Shown: positions 41,197 to 50,256 of the stretch, one piece after another
How the letters are laid out: the number at the start of each line of letters is the position of its first letter
Numbering within the stretch: the stretch's first letter is position 1
NCBI RefSeq assembly: GCF_002514725.1
Contig: NZ_NTLB01000001.1
Location: 682,001-746,000, forward strand
From: Mangrovitalea sediminis
Lineage (GTDB): Bacteria; Pseudomonadota; Gammaproteobacteria; Pseudomonadales; Oleiphilaceae
Direction of reading: 5' to 3'
Length of the DNA: 64,000 nt
Notes under the pieces: generated by a model
Databases searched by the model: none
The model's input: the letters and a program-made list of their open reading frames with translations, nothing else
What the model was told of the DNA's origin: nothing
Position numbers and translations under genes: made by a program

Positions 41197-42882
41197 ATGA
41201 CCGGCAAACAGAAAGCGGCTCAGGCCTCCCTGGAGGCGATGTATCGGGTGTTTACGGTGCCCGAGGCACCGGAATCGACGTTGAGCCGCGTCGACCAGGA
41301 CATTTCCCGCAATCTTGCAGGCTTTCTGCAGGATCACATCGTGGCGGTCCAAAAGGATGTGGCAGAGATGGAGAAGGACTTCTCCGATGCGCACATCCCG
41401 GAAAAGCCGATCTTCGTCTCCGAACAGGCCCAGTTCCTGCTCGATAAGCTCGTTGCCAACTCGGTACACACCGCTTCACCCAGCTTTATCGGCCATATGA
41501 CATCGGCCCTGCCGTACTTCATGTTGCCGCTCTCGAAGATCATGATCGCCCTCAACCAGAACCTGGTGAAGATCGAAACCTCCAAGGCCTTCACACCCTT
41601 GGAGCGTCAGGTTCTGGGCATGATGCACCGACTGGTGTATCAACAGGACGATGCCTGGTACCGCAAGTGGATGCATGACCCCCATCACGCGCTGGGCAGC
41701 ATGTGTTCCGGCGGCACCATCGCCAACATCACGGCCCTGTGGGTCGCGCGCAATCAGGCGTTCCCCGCCGAGGGCAGTTTCCGCGGCATTCATCGCGAGG
41801 GGCTGTTCCGCGCGCTGCGTTTCTATGGTTACGAGGGCGCGGCGGTACTGGTGTCTCGTCGGGGTCACTATTCATTGCGCAAGTCCGCCGATTTGCTCGG
41901 CCTGGGCCGCGACGCCCTGATCGCCATCGACACCGACGACGATAACCGCATTCTCACGGATTCCCTGCGCGAAAAGTGCCTGGAACTGCAAAAGCAAAAG
42001 ATCAAGATCCTGGCCGTTGTGGGCATCGCCGGTACTACTGAGACCGGCCATGTCGACCCGCTCGATGCCCTGTCTGACATTGCCCGCGAATTCGGTGCCT
42101 ATTTTCATGTCGATGCGGCCTGGGGCGGCCCCACCCTCTTCTCCCGCCGCTATCGCCATCTGCTCAAAGGGATCGAAAAAGCGGACTCGGTAACCATCGA
42201 CGCCCATAAGCAGCTGTATGTGCCGATGGGCTCCGGCATGGTGGTGTTCCGCGACCCGACGCTGGCCAGCGCAATCGAGCATCACGCCCAGTATGTCATC
42301 CGCAAGGGATCCCGCGACCTCGGCAGTACAACATTGGAAGGGTCCCGCCCGGGGATGGCGATGCTGATCCATTCAGGGTTGCGCATCATCGCGCGAGAGG
42401 GATACGAGCTGCTGATCAATCAGGGGATCGAGAAGGCAAAAACCTTTGCCGACATGATCGATCATCACGAGGATTTCGAGCTGGTGACGCGGCCGGAGCT
42501 CAACATCCTGACCTATCGCTACTGCCCGCCGAAGGTCCGCGAGGCCTTGGCAAAAGCCAGCGCCGAGCAGCAGGAACGCCTCAACGCCTCGCTCAACCGC
42601 GTGACGAAGTTCATCCAGAAAACACAGCGTGAACGCGGCAAGGCATTCGTTTCGCGGACCAGGCTCGAACCGGTTCGTTACCACCGCTATCCGGTCGTCG
42701 TGTTCCGCGTCGTTCTGGCCAATCCGATGACGACCACGGATATCCTGCGCGCCATCCTGCAGGAACAGGTGGAAATCGCGGCGGATGCCGACATCAAGGA
42801 AGAAATGGACGCGCTCAACATCATCGCCGATCGCGTCCTGGGCAACGCTCAGGGACAACAGCCACCTGCCGCCACCGGTTGA
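41197..42882 (+). CDS. panP: PLP-dependent aspartate 1-decarboxylase PanP
   Basis: A 561-aa group II amino-acid decarboxylase. It matches my recollection of the PanP family (FTVPEAPESTLSR, SPSFIGHMTSALPYF, FTPLERQVLGMMHRL, FHVDAAWGGPTLFSRR). PLP is bound by Lys338 in SVTIDAHKQLYVPMG. It is larger than E. coli GadB (466). PanP makes beta-alanine from aspartate, bypassing PanD, and so feeds the pantothenate/CoA route served by coaBC and coaD in this window. The start at 41197 follows the family N-terminus; no strong ribosome site is visible, and a start at 41170 is possible. A decarboxylase for glutamate or tyrosine is the alternative. Confidence 0.85.
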   Translation: MTGKQKAAQASLEAMYRVFTVPEAPESTLSRVDQDISRNLAGFLQDHIVAVQKDVAEMEKDFSDAHIPEKPIFVSEQAQFLLDKLVANSVHTASPSFIGHMTSALPYFMLPLSKIMIALNQNLVKIETSKAFTPLERQVLGMMHRLVYQQDDAWYRKWMHDPHHALGSMCSGGTIANITALWVARNQAFPAEGSFRGIHREGLFRALRFYGYEGAAVLVSRRGHYSLRKSADLLGLGRDALIAIDTDDDNRILTDSLREKCLELQKQKIKILAVVGIAGTTETGHVDPLDALSDIAREFGAYFHVDAAWGGPTLFSRRYRHLLKGIEKADSVTIDAHKQLYVPMGSGMVVFRDPTLASAIEHHAQYVIRKGSRDLGSTTLEGSRPGMAMLIHSGLRIIAREGYELLINQGIEKAKTFADMIDHHEDFELVTRPELNILTYRYCPPKVREALAKASAEQQERLNASLNRVTKFIQKTQRERGKAFVSRTRLEPVRYHRYPVVVFRVVLANPMTTTDILRAILQEQVEIAADADIKEEMDALNIIADRVLGNAQGQQPPAATG

Positions 42883-42885
42883 AAC

Positions 42886-42919
42886 CAAAACGGCCCCGGC
42901 ATTTCAATGCCAGGGCCGT
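42886..42919 (-). terminator. Terminator of the 42924 small gene
   Basis: ACGGCCC / GGGCCGT pairs outside and GGCAT / ATGCC inside, around a 4-nt loop. TTTT follows on the minus strand. It begins 4 bp after the stop codon and also separates panP, which converges on it. Confidence 0.75.
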
Positions 42920-42923
42920 CAAC

Positions 42924-43190
42924 TCAGTAAAGCGCCCCCTCGTCATCCAGGACTTCCTGGATAATTTCCAGGAACATGCGGTCGGCATCGCTGAATTTTT
43001 CCGGAATGCGCACCGAAGTATTGGCGCCGATTTCCCGCGCGATTTTTTCGTCCGCGTCAGGGTCATCTCTGTATTTGCGCGCAATCTCCATGGATTTCAC
43101 GGCGATGGTCGGATCACTCAATACCTTTTTGATAAAGACGCGCAGTTCATTGATGATCTTGAGCTGACGGCTCTCATCCACAGTACTCAT
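42924..43190 (-). CDS. Small acidic hypothetical protein
   Basis: An 88-aa soluble protein, predicted mostly helical, with a Lys/Arg-rich middle (VKSMEIARKYRDDP) and an acidic C-terminus (IIQEVLDDEGALY). No motif is recognisable. It has its own terminator, and the start at 43190 is the only clear ATG. Two convergent or isolated neighbours give no clue. I believe it is real because of its codon structure and terminator. Confidence 0.7.
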   Translation of the reverse strand: MSTVDESRQLKIINELRVFIKKVLSDPTIAVKSMEIARKYRDDPDADEKIAREIGANTSVRIPEKFSDADRMFLEIIQEVLDDEGALY

Positions 43191-43313
43191 GCGGGCTTAC
43201 TCCTGAGGCCAAAATAAAGGACCCTATCACTATAACCCGCCTTTGCCCGCCCGCAACCACCGAAAGCGCCACAGGGGCAGGCAAGACCTCCCCATCGGCG
43301 TATCCGACCCGCG

Positions 43314-44531
43314 TCAGTCCACCAGCGCACCCTGAACCATCGCCCGCAGTTCCTGACGCACCGGATAGGACGATGACGGAATCAGCTGCGTCATGAAAAT
43401 CACCACCATGTCCTCAACCGGGTCGACAAAGAAATTGGTGCTGGCCAGACCGCCCCAGCCAAATTCCCCCGGAGAGCCATTGGTCTGTGATTTCGCGACA
43501 TCGATCTTGACCGAAACGCCCAACCCGAAACCAGACCCCTCATAGGGCGTTTCGCTGAAGGCACCGACGGATAACCCGGGAAGATCCTGATTGCCCGGCA
43601 GATGGTTGAGGCGCATGAATTCCAGGGTCTTGCGGCCGAGGATGCGCTGGCCCTCCCAGGCGCCGCCATTCGCCAGCGCCTGTGCAAAATGAAAATAGTC
43701 GTCGATGCTGGACACCAGCCCGCCGCCACCGGAAAAGTATGTCTGCTCCCGGGTGAAGTGAGAATCCTGCGGATCGTCCTGCAAGACAAAGCGGTTACCC
43801 GGTTGGTACTGGTAGCAGGCGGCAAAACGCTCGATTTTCTCCGCCGGCACCGTAAAGCCGGTATCGGACATCCCCAGCGGCGTGAAAATATGCTCGCGGA
43901 AGTAGTCCGGCAGGGGCTTGCCGGAAATCAGCTGCACCAGATAACCGAGGACGTCAGTGGACACGGAATAATTCCAGGCCGATCCTGGTGAAAACTCCAG
44001 GGGCAATTCAGCCAGTCTCTCGATAAAGCTGTCGAGCGTCAGCCCCTTGCTGCCATCCAGTCCCAATTCCCGGTAGGCTGCATCGACATTGGTGCGATTC
44101 ATGAAACCGTAGGTCAAACCGGACATGTGAGTGAACAGGTCGCGGATGGTCATCTGACGGGTCACCGGCACCGTCAGGAAATTCGGATACAGGCCGGATT
44201 TGTAGACCCGCAGGTTCTTCCAGGACGGGATGTATTTGTGGACCGGGTCGTCGAGCAGGAAGCGCCCCTGCTCGTAGAGTTGCATCATGGCAACGGCCGT
44301 GATCGGCTTGGTCATCGAGTAGATGCGGAACAGGGTGTCGCGTCGCATCGGTTTCTGGCGTTCGACATCCATCAGCCCCTGGGGCTTAAGATAGGCAATC
44401 TGGCCATGACGGGCTACCAGCGTCAGCGTGCCTGGAAAACGACCCTTGGCCAGGTACTCCCGCTCCAGGTGAGCCTCGATGCGGTTCAGTGCGGCGCCGG
44501 ACAAACCGACGGCTTCGGCAGACTGCGTCAT
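43314..44531 (-). CDS. Beta-lactamase-family serine hydrolase (family VIII esterase-like)
   Basis: A 405-aa class C beta-lactamase-like fold. The nucleophile is in [12 protein letters not shown] (S72xxK75). The second motif is [13 protein letters not shown] (Tyr as YxN replacement), and a [10 protein letters not shown] segment (W-x-G-like) lies near the C-terminus. No signal peptide is present, so cytosolic. The pattern fits family VIII carboxylesterases, EstB-like, acting on short-chain esters; beta-lactam hydrolysis is unlikely without evidence. The ATG at 44531 has AGAGGA upstream; the TTG at 44537 is an alternative. It is divergent from ggt. Confidence 0.85.
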   Translation of the reverse strand: MTQSAEAVGLSGAALNRIEAHLEREYLAKGRFPGTLTLVARHGQIAYLKPQGLMDVERQKPMRRDTLFRIYSMTKPITAVAMMQLYEQGRFLLDDPVHKYIPSWKNLRVYKSGLYPNFLTVPVTRQMTIRDLFTHMSGLTYGFMNRTNVDAAYRELGLDGSKGLTLDSFIERLAELPLEFSPGSAWNYSVSTDVLGYLVQLISGKPLPDYFREHIFTPLGMSDTGFTVPAEKIERFAACYQYQPGNRFVLQDDPQDSHFTREQTYFSGGGGLVSSIDDYFHFAQALANGGAWEGQRILGRKTLEFMRLNHLPGNQDLPGLSVGAFSETPYEGSGFGLGVSVKIDVAKSQTNGSPGEFGWGGLASTNFFVDPVEDMVVIFMTQLIPSSSYPVRQELRAMVQGALVD

Positions 44532-44680
44532 CCTCAATCCTCTTATTAACTATGGTTATCCACGACTATTCGCGAATGCGTTGCATGACCAGCGATACCC
44601 AGAAACGGCATGTTGGGTTATCGTCTACGGGGTTTGGGCGCTCCCGCCTTTGGACTCTCCCATCAGGAAGGAAATCCGAC

Positions 44681-46393
44681 ATGGCTTTCGTACAACGTCG
44701 ACGCCTGCTGCAACTGTTCAGTCTACTGCTGGGCCTCTGCCTCTGGCGCGACGCCGCTGCGGTCTACCCGCCACCGGTTATCGCCAGACATGGCATGGTC
44801 GTCACTTCCCAGCACCTCGCTTCGCAGGTAGGACTGGATATCCTGAAACAGGGCGGTAACGCCGTGGACGCCGCGGTCGCCGTGGGCTATGCCCTGGCCG
44901 TGGTCCATCCCTGCTGCGGCAATATCGGCGGCGGCGGTTTTATGCTGATCCACTTGGCTGACGGCAAGAACCTGTTCCTGAATTTTCGGGAAAAGGCACC
45001 GCTGAAGGCAACCCGCGACATGTATCTGGACAAGCAGGGTAACGTGATTCCCGGTGCCAGCATAGACACCTACCTGGGTGTGGGAGTTCCGGGCACCGTG
45101 CTCGGGCTGGATACGGCCCTGCACAAATACGGCACCATGACCCGTTCCCAGGTCATGGCACCCGCCATCCGCTATGCCCGTGACGGCTTCGTATTGGCCC
45201 GTGGCGACGTCGATATTCTCAACCGCCGAACACAGGAGTTCGCCGGCCAGCCCAATGTTGCGGCGATCTTCCTCAATCACGGCAAGCCTTACCAACCTGG
45301 CGAGCGACTGGTGCAGCCTCAGTTGGCCCACACCCTGTCGCTGATCGAGAAGGACGGCCCCAAGGCCTTCTATGACGGCCCTATCGCCAAAGCCGTGGTC
45401 AAGGCCAGTGACGCCAACGGCGGACGCCTCAGCCTGCAGAATTTCCGGGATTACAGCGTGGAATGGGAGAAGCCGATCCAGTGCGATTATCGCGGCTACA
45501 CCGTCTACTCCTCACCGCCTCCCAGCTCGGGTGGCACCACGATCTGCGAAATCCTCAACGTCCTGAACGGTTACCCCATGGGCTTTATGGGATTCCACTC
45601 AGCCCAGTCCGTGCATTATCTGGTGGAGGCCATGCGCCACGCCTATGTGGACCGAAACACCAAGCTGGGTGATCCCGACTTCGTCAAGAACCCGCTACAG
45701 GAGCTGCTTTCCCCGGCCCATGCCGCCGCAATCCGCGCCAAGATCGACCCGGACAGGGCCACACCCTCCAGCGAACTGGGTCCCAAGGTACTGCTGCAGG
45801 AAGGCCACAGCACCACCCACTACTCCATCGTCGACAAGGACGGCAATGCCGTAGCGGTCACCTATACCATCAACAACTGGTTTGGCACCGGCAAGATCGC
45901 CGGTAATACCGGATTCTTCCTCAACGACGAGATGGACGACTTCACCTCCAAACCCGGCGTTCCCAACCTGTTCGGCCTGGTGCAGGGGGAAGCCAACGCC
46001 ATCGCACCTGGAAAGCGGCCGCTGAGTTCGATGTCACCCACCATCGTGATGAATCCGGACCACAAGCTGTTCATGGTGACCGGAAGCCCCGGCGGCTCCC
46101 GCATCATCACAATTACCCTGGAGACCATTCTCAACGTGATCGACCATCACATGGATATCCAGGCCGCCGTCGACGCGCCACGCATCCATCACCAGTGGTT
46201 GCCGGACGAGGTCTTCCTGGAGCCGGGCGCCCTATCCGCAGACACGCGTGCCAAGCTATCGGCCATGGGCTATCGGTTCAAGGTCCAGCACCCCTGGGGA
46301 GCTGACGAGGCAATATTAGTCGATCCGAAAACCGGGGAACGTGAGGGCGCCAACGATGATCGCCGGCCAGCCGGTAAGGCAGTGGGATATTGA
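44681..46393 (+). CDS. ggt: Gamma-glutamyltransferase
   Basis: A 570-aa periplasmic Ntn hydrolase that removes gamma-glutamyl groups from glutathione. A signal peptide with Arg-rich start (QRRRLLQ) and hydrophobic core ends near DAAA. Self-cleavage occurs before Thr378 in HSTTHYSIVDKDGNA, leaving large and small chains. Substrate loops GNIGGGGFM, PPPSSGGTT, PLSSMSPTIV and TGSPGGSRI are all intact, unlike the paralogue at 28263. AGGAAGGAA precedes the ATG at 44681. The frame is open from 44489, overlapping the divergent esterase gene. Confidence 0.95.
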   Translation: MAFVQRRRLLQLFSLLLGLCLWRDAAAVYPPPVIARHGMVVTSQHLASQVGLDILKQGGNAVDAAVAVGYALAVVHPCCGNIGGGGFMLIHLADGKNLFLNFREKAPLKATRDMYLDKQGNVIPGASIDTYLGVGVPGTVLGLDTALHKYGTMTRSQVMAPAIRYARDGFVLARGDVDILNRRTQEFAGQPNVAAIFLNHGKPYQPGERLVQPQLAHTLSLIEKDGPKAFYDGPIAKAVVKASDANGGRLSLQNFRDYSVEWEKPIQCDYRGYTVYSSPPPSSGGTTICEILNVLNGYPMGFMGFHSAQSVHYLVEAMRHAYVDRNTKLGDPDFVKNPLQELLSPAHAAAIRAKIDPDRATPSSELGPKVLLQEGHSTTHYSIVDKDGNAVAVTYTINNWFGTGKIAGNTGFFLNDEMDDFTSKPGVPNLFGLVQGEANAIAPGKRPLSSMSPTIVMNPDHKLFMVTGSPGGSRIITITLETILNVIDHHMDIQAAVDAPRIHHQWLPDEVFLEPGALSADTRAKLSAMGYRFKVQHPWGADEAILVDPKTGEREGANDDRRPAGKAVGY

Positions 46394-46407
46394 AGGGATC
46401 AGAGCCA

Positions 46408-46431
46408 GGGGGATGGGTTCAACCATCCCCC
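46408..46431. other. 9-bp hairpin without T tract between convergent genes
   Basis: GGGGGATGG / CCATCCCCC around a 6-nt loop, lying 15 bp after ggt and 8 bp before the stop of the DUF805 gene. It could act as a weak bidirectional terminator or mRNA 3' end stabiliser. Confidence 0.5.
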
Positions 46432-46438
46432 AACGCCG

Positions 46439-46990
46439 CTAGTGCTGCTGCATCTGATGGGTATGCTTGATATAAGCCTGATACTGGGGAATCGCGATTG
46501 CCGCCAGAATCCCCATCAACATAACCAGAATGGGAACCCCCACGCCAAGGAAGATGATGCCGCGCGTGTTCGGAGCCGGAGGGGGGCCAAACCGATTGAG
46601 GGCCTCTCTGCCTGGCCGAAACAGGAGGTAAAGCCCCAGCAGCGCATTCACGATAGGCACGAAAAACAACAGGGCCCACCACCCGGAGTGATCCAGGTCG
46701 TTGAGCCGCCGCTTCATGATAATCATGTTGGGAAGTGCAAGGATCAGAGAAGAAAGCCGAAACGCCAGCAACATATGATCGGGGCTCGCCCGCTCGCCAC
46801 TGGCGATCATCATAATCATCGGTGGAAAAATCAGGAGACAGCCGATAACGCTGACAACCATACCGTAGGCAAGATAACGCATCCGTCCGATACGTCCCTT
46901 CAACGCAAAGAACTTTGGCTGGTACGTTTCGACCGTTACGCCCACGTCCAAACGACTTTCCGGACTGCTGTACGGATCAATATTTTCCAT
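46439..46990 (-). CDS. DUF805 membrane protein with pilin-like C-terminal helix
   Basis: A 183-aa membrane protein. The first 25 residues are polar. DUF805 signatures follow: RIGRMRYLAYGM (33-44), KRRLNDLDHSGWWAL (93-107) and a run of four helices. The last helix (about 154-175) ends GILAAIAIPQYQAYI, nearly the same as the core of type IV pilin N-termini, but without the pilin GFxxxE leader-cleavage site. Function of DUF805 proteins is unknown. The ATG at 46990 precedes MENIDPYSSP; the frame is open to 47107. Confidence 0.85.
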   Translation of the reverse strand: MENIDPYSSPESRLDVGVTVETYQPKFFALKGRIGRMRYLAYGMVVSVIGCLLIFPPMIMMIASGERASPDHMLLAFRLSSLILALPNMIIMKRRLNDLDHSGWWALLFFVPIVNALLGLYLLFRPGREALNRFGPPPAPNTRGIIFLGVGVPILVMLMGILAAIAIPQYQAYIKHTHQMQQH

Positions 46991-47263
46991 AAAACACCTA
47001 CTCCCTTTTATTGGCCATCTAAACAGTAAGGCCGCTCCATCAGCGCTGTCTGGAGCCGCCGAACGCAATTTTAGCCCAGGTTCACGCAGCAATGCGGGGA
47101 AAAGCATCTATTTGGGGACTGGCGCAAAGTCACCCGATAAGGGCACCCCGTGCCGCGCGGCTTTCATCCAATGCCACCCACATCTTGTCGAAGATCAAGA
47201 TGTCCGGTGGAGTCCTGGCCGAGAATAATCCGGATAACACGTACGACTGCCCGGAGGTTGAGA

Positions 47264-47887
47264 ATGAACGAATCGGCAACCATCAAGGTTTGGGACCCGC
47301 TGCTGCGCCTGTTTCACTGGTCGCTGGTCGTCAGCTTCGCCATCGCCTATCTGACAGGGGACGAGGAAGGCGAGCTGCACGTGCTGTCCGGTTACGTCGT
47401 CAGCGGACTGATCGCTTTTCGCATTCTTTGGGGAATCGTCGGCCCCCGGCATGCCCGTTTTAGCGACTTTGTGACAGGCCCGGGCAAAGTGGTGGCTTAT
47501 CTACGCAGCCTTGCCGGCGGCAAGCCGCAACACTATCTCGGTCATAATCCCGCCGGGGGCTATATGGTCATAGCGCTGCTGATTGCCCTGGCCGTCACCT
47601 GCTACAGCGGACTCGCCGCCTATGGCGCCGAAGGACACGGTCCTCTGGCCGACGGCACCTCGCTGCCGATTGCCTCAGCCTACGCCGACGAAGATAACGA
47701 AGGAATGGAAAATGACCATGAAGGCATGGAGGGCGGCGAAAGCGCCTGGGAGGAAATCCACGAAACGGCCGCTAACCTGACGCTCGCGCTGGTCTTCCTG
47801 CATATTGCCGGCGTCTTCGTGTCCAGCCGACTGCATCGGGAAAACCTCGTTCGCGCCATGATTACCGGCCGCAAGAACAAGTCCTGA
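47264..47887 (+). CDS. Cytochrome b561-type membrane protein
   Basis: A 207-aa di-haem b-type cytochrome with four transmembrane segments. Candidate haem ligands are His18 (RLFHWSL), His39 (ELHVLSG), His166 (EEIHETA) and His180 (VFLHIAG). Between helices 3 and 4 is an unusual acidic loop (about 141-163) with Asp/Glu, Met and His. GGAGG lies upstream of the ATG at 47264. Proteins of this family couple quinol to periplasmic c-type carriers or to hydrogenase-like partners; no partner is adjacent. It converges on the GFA gene. Confidence 0.9.
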   Translation: MNESATIKVWDPLLRLFHWSLVVSFAIAYLTGDEEGELHVLSGYVVSGLIAFRILWGIVGPRHARFSDFVTGPGKVVAYLRSLAGGKPQHYLGHNPAGGYMVIALLIALAVTCYSGLAAYGAEGHGPLADGTSLPIASAYADEDNEGMENDHEGMEGGESAWEEIHETAANLTLALVFLHIAGVFVSSRLHRENLVRAMITGRKNKS

Positions 47888-47895
47888 ACGTTTCC

Positions 47896-47917
47896 GGCCG
47901 CTGCGACTGCAGCGGCC
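47896..47917. other. 9-bp hairpin without T tract between convergent genes
   Basis: GGCCGCTGC / GCAGCGGCC around GACT, filling the gap between the cytochrome b561 gene and the GFA gene. No T tract follows on either strand. Confidence 0.5.
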
Positions 47918-48316
47918 TCAGTCCATGTCCTCGTATTGCGGCAGATCGTCGGCGATGTCGTACCAAGGAGCCTTGCTGCCCACAAAGACATGCCGTGTCG
48001 GCTTTACCCCGGGGTCCGTATCCAGGGTCCCCAAGGGGAAACCCAAGACCTCCGGCTGCTGATCGAAACGGGTAAAAAGACTGGAGCCGCACTCTGAACA
48101 GAAGCCCTTATGCTCACCCGGGGACGACTCATAGAACTTGATAAATCCCTCCCCCCGCACCGTTTTCCACGCCGACGTCGCCACCTTCGCGCGGGTGCGA
48201 AAAGCCGACGCATGCAGCTTTCGGCACATGGAGCAATGGCAGTTGAGAACGTCCGTCAGTTCACCGTGGATCTCGTAGGCAACCCGCCCGCACAGACAGC
48301 GCCCTTTATGGATCAT
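47918..48316 (-). CDS. GFA (CENP-V/glutathione-dependent formaldehyde-activating) family protein
   Basis: A 132-aa zinc protein. Cysteines are arranged CLCG (7-9), NCHCSMC (26-31) and FCSECGSSL, the GFA fold with two zinc sites. Some members bind S-hydroxymethyl-glutathione, but most are uncharacterised. A GST-family gene lies just upstream on the same strand, which fits a thiol/detoxification pair, though this is inference. Confidence 0.88.
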   Translation of the reverse strand: MIHKGRCLCGRVAYEIHGELTDVLNCHCSMCRKLHASAFRTRAKVATSAWKTVRGEGFIKFYESSPGEHKGFCSECGSSLFTRFDQQPEVLGFPLGTLDTDPGVKPTRHVFVGSKAPWYDIADDLPQYEDMD

Positions 48317-48352
48317 GGTGTTCTCCCTGTTGAATAAAGCACCGGCCGGGCC

Positions 48353-48991
48353 TCAAAAGGACTGGCTTACCCGCACCATATACTCGGGCAACTGGTCGCC
48401 GATGGCCGCCACCAGCGCGGGGTCGGCATAGGCCACCATGGCAAGCTGACCGAGCAGGCTGATATCGGCAAAGGTCAATTCAGGCCCCGCGACAAAACCC
48501 TGCGAGCGAATAGACGCCAGTGTTGGCGCCATGAGCTCCCGGGCTTTGGCGACGAGCTCAGCCTGCTCATGCTTCCAGGCGTCGATACAGCCTGCACCAA
48601 ATTTCCGCTCTTTGATAAATGCGAACAACGCCTTCTCGAAAGGCGTCTCGAAGCGGGCCTGGATACCGGGCGACGCCACCCGGAACAATATGTCTTCCAG
48701 CGTTGAATCACACCAGTCCGCATAGGCCCAGACCAGTGCAGCCAGCGGTTCGGGAACAAGCCTGTTTTCCACCAGACCCAGCAGATATTGGCAGATGACC
48801 CGCGACTCGACGACCACGTTGCCGTCGTGATCGATAGCCGGTACCACAACCCGGCCGCCGGTTAGTTCAACGAGATCGGAGCGGTCGCAGAATGGGACGT
48901 CCAGCGGCGTGTAGTCGAGGTGTAAGGCATCCAGCAAGTACTGGACCTTGAGCGCATAGCAGCTGTAGGGGAAACGATAGAGCCTGATCAT
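48353..48991 (-). CDS. Glutathione S-transferase family protein
   Basis: A 212-aa cytosolic protein with an N-terminal thioredoxin-like domain (YRFPYSCYALKVQYLL, then VVVPAIDHDG with the cis-Pro) and a helical C-terminal domain. SCY near residue 11 is at the place of the catalytic Ser/Cys. It stands between a DinB-family gene (upstream, same strand) and the GFA gene, with short gaps, so a small detoxification operon is plausible. Substrate unknown. Confidence 0.85.
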   Translation of the reverse strand: MIRLYRFPYSCYALKVQYLLDALHLDYTPLDVPFCDRSDLVELTGGRVVVPAIDHDGNVVVESRVICQYLLGLVENRLVPEPLAALVWAYADWCDSTLEDILFRVASPGIQARFETPFEKALFAFIKERKFGAGCIDAWKHEQAELVAKARELMAPTLASIRSQGFVAGPELTFADISLLGQLAMVAYADPALVAAIGDQLPEYMVRVSQSF

Positions 48992-49016
48992 GGAACCTCC
49001 CTGTGCAGCAATGGTT

Positions 49017-49514
49017 TTATCCCCGTTCCCGTAACATGTAGAGCAGGTCCAGGGGATCGGGTTCGGCGAGGCCGAGAATGGTCAGGATAGTATGTGCCTG
49101 ACCGCGATGGTGGGTCTGATGATTAAAGATATGACCCAGGAGCTGATACAAGGGTTGCAGGTGCAAGCGCCCATTGAGTGTGCGGTATTCCCATTCCCGC
49201 TCGAATTGCGCAGCATCGAGCGCTTCGACAAAGGCCGAAAGACGACGATCCTCTTCCTGACGGGCCCTATGCAGCTCGCCAAGGTCCTCGAACAGCACAG
49301 CGTCCAGCGCATCCGGATGATCGCCCGTGCCGGTCAGACGGCGCAGCCAGATCCGGTCGGCCGTCAGCAGATGGTTGAGCGTACCGTGAAGGCTACCGAA
49401 ATAGGCGCCGACATCCTTCCGGTAGTCCGCATCCGGCAAGGTCTTCGCCATAGCGTATAGTTTTTCGTTTGCCCACTCGTTGTATGCCGCCATCATCTTA
49501 AAGTGTGCTTTCAT
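49017..49514 (-). CDS. DinB family putative metalloenzyme
   Basis: A 165-aa four-helix-bundle protein of the DinB/YfiT group, which often acts as thiol (glutathione, bacillithiol, mycothiol) transferase. Metal-ligand histidines are in LHGTLNHLLTAD and FNHQTHHRGQAH. GGAG lies 5 nt before the ATG at 49514; a GTG two codons upstream is less well placed. It heads the DinB-GST-GFA series and follows the methyltransferase by 10 bp. Confidence 0.88.
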   Translation of the reverse strand: MKAHFKMMAAYNEWANEKLYAMAKTLPDADYRKDVGAYFGSLHGTLNHLLTADRIWLRRLTGTGDHPDALDAVLFEDLGELHRARQEEDRRLSAFVEALDAAQFEREWEYRTLNGRLHLQPLYQLLGHIFNHQTHHRGQAHTILTILGLAEPDPLDLLYMLRERG

Positions 49515-49524
49515 CGTCACTCCT

Positions 49525-50256
49525 TCAACCTGTCAGGGAACCTGTTTGCACGAAAAGCACCGGCTTCACCACGAAAATCACTGAGGCCGGGCGGCCAGTA
49601 TCCGGATGCAGGGGTTCACGCATCGCCGACAAGCGCAAACCGCACCGGTTCAGCAGCGCGACCCAACTCTCCAGGGTTCGGAAATACCAGGGCGCCGGAT
49701 CGCTGAACGCATCGCTGAAACCAGACCAGGAACCAGGCCGCCACCCATCCGTATAGGGCGCATCACCACAGGCCTCCACGGGATGCAGAGTCTGAATCAT
49801 CAACGTACCCCCGGGATTGAGCAGATCCGGAACCGCTGCCAGTAACGCCTCAACCGACGCTTCCCCCAGCAGCGAAAAGTTGCAGACAACCGCATCCATG
49901 GCTACGTCCAACGCACCCTCCGCAATGGCCTCATACGACAACTGCCGGAATTCGCCGCCGCCGGCTCCTCGGGCACGCTCCACCAATGCACCGATCGCAT
50001 CGACCCCCAGCACCCGAATCCCCTTCGCGACAAGCGCGCGGGACAACCAGCCCTCACCACATCCCATATCGAGCACCGACGCTGGCGCCTGCCTTAACAC
50101 CGTCTCGATGATCGCCTGGTTGGTGACTCGCTCCCGACTGAGGATCTGCCCTCCCCGTACCGCCTCGGTCCAGGGGATCGCATTTCTTGACCAGGATTCG
50201 ACGATACGCGCGTCGCTGAGAGGCTCCATCACAGCACTGTCCGATGAGGGTTTCAT
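49525..50256 (-). CDS. SAM-dependent class I methyltransferase
   Basis: A 243-aa methyltransferase. Motif I is VLDMGCGEGWLSRAL (SAM-binding Gly loop), post-I is VLGVDAIG, motif II region AVVCNFSLLGE and PGGTLMIQTLH. The C-terminal part is specific and unrecognised. The start is uncertain: ATGs at 50256 and 50229 are both possible, neither with a strong ribosome site; the frame is open to 50367. The substrate is unknown. It lies at the head of the minus-strand methyltransferase-DinB-GST-GFA series. Confidence 0.82.
   Translation of the reverse strand: MKPSSDSAVMEPLSDARIVESWSRNAIPWTEAVRGGQILSRERVTNQAIIETVLRQAPASVLDMGCGEGWLSRALVAKGIRVLGVDAIGALVERARGAGGGEFRQLSYEAIAEGALDVAMDAVVCNFSLLGEASVEALLAAVPDLLNPGGTLMIQTLHPVEACGDAPYTDGWRPGSWSGFSDAFSDPAPWYFRTLESWVALLNRCGLRLSAMREPLHPDTGRPASVIFVVKPVLFVQTGSLTG

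Noticed and set aside
40824-41207. 127-codon minus-strand frame with an internal HVRFAT duplication
   Set aside because: The duplication is just the 14-bp direct repeat read in this frame. There is no ribosome site, no domain, and composition is unlike neighbouring genes.
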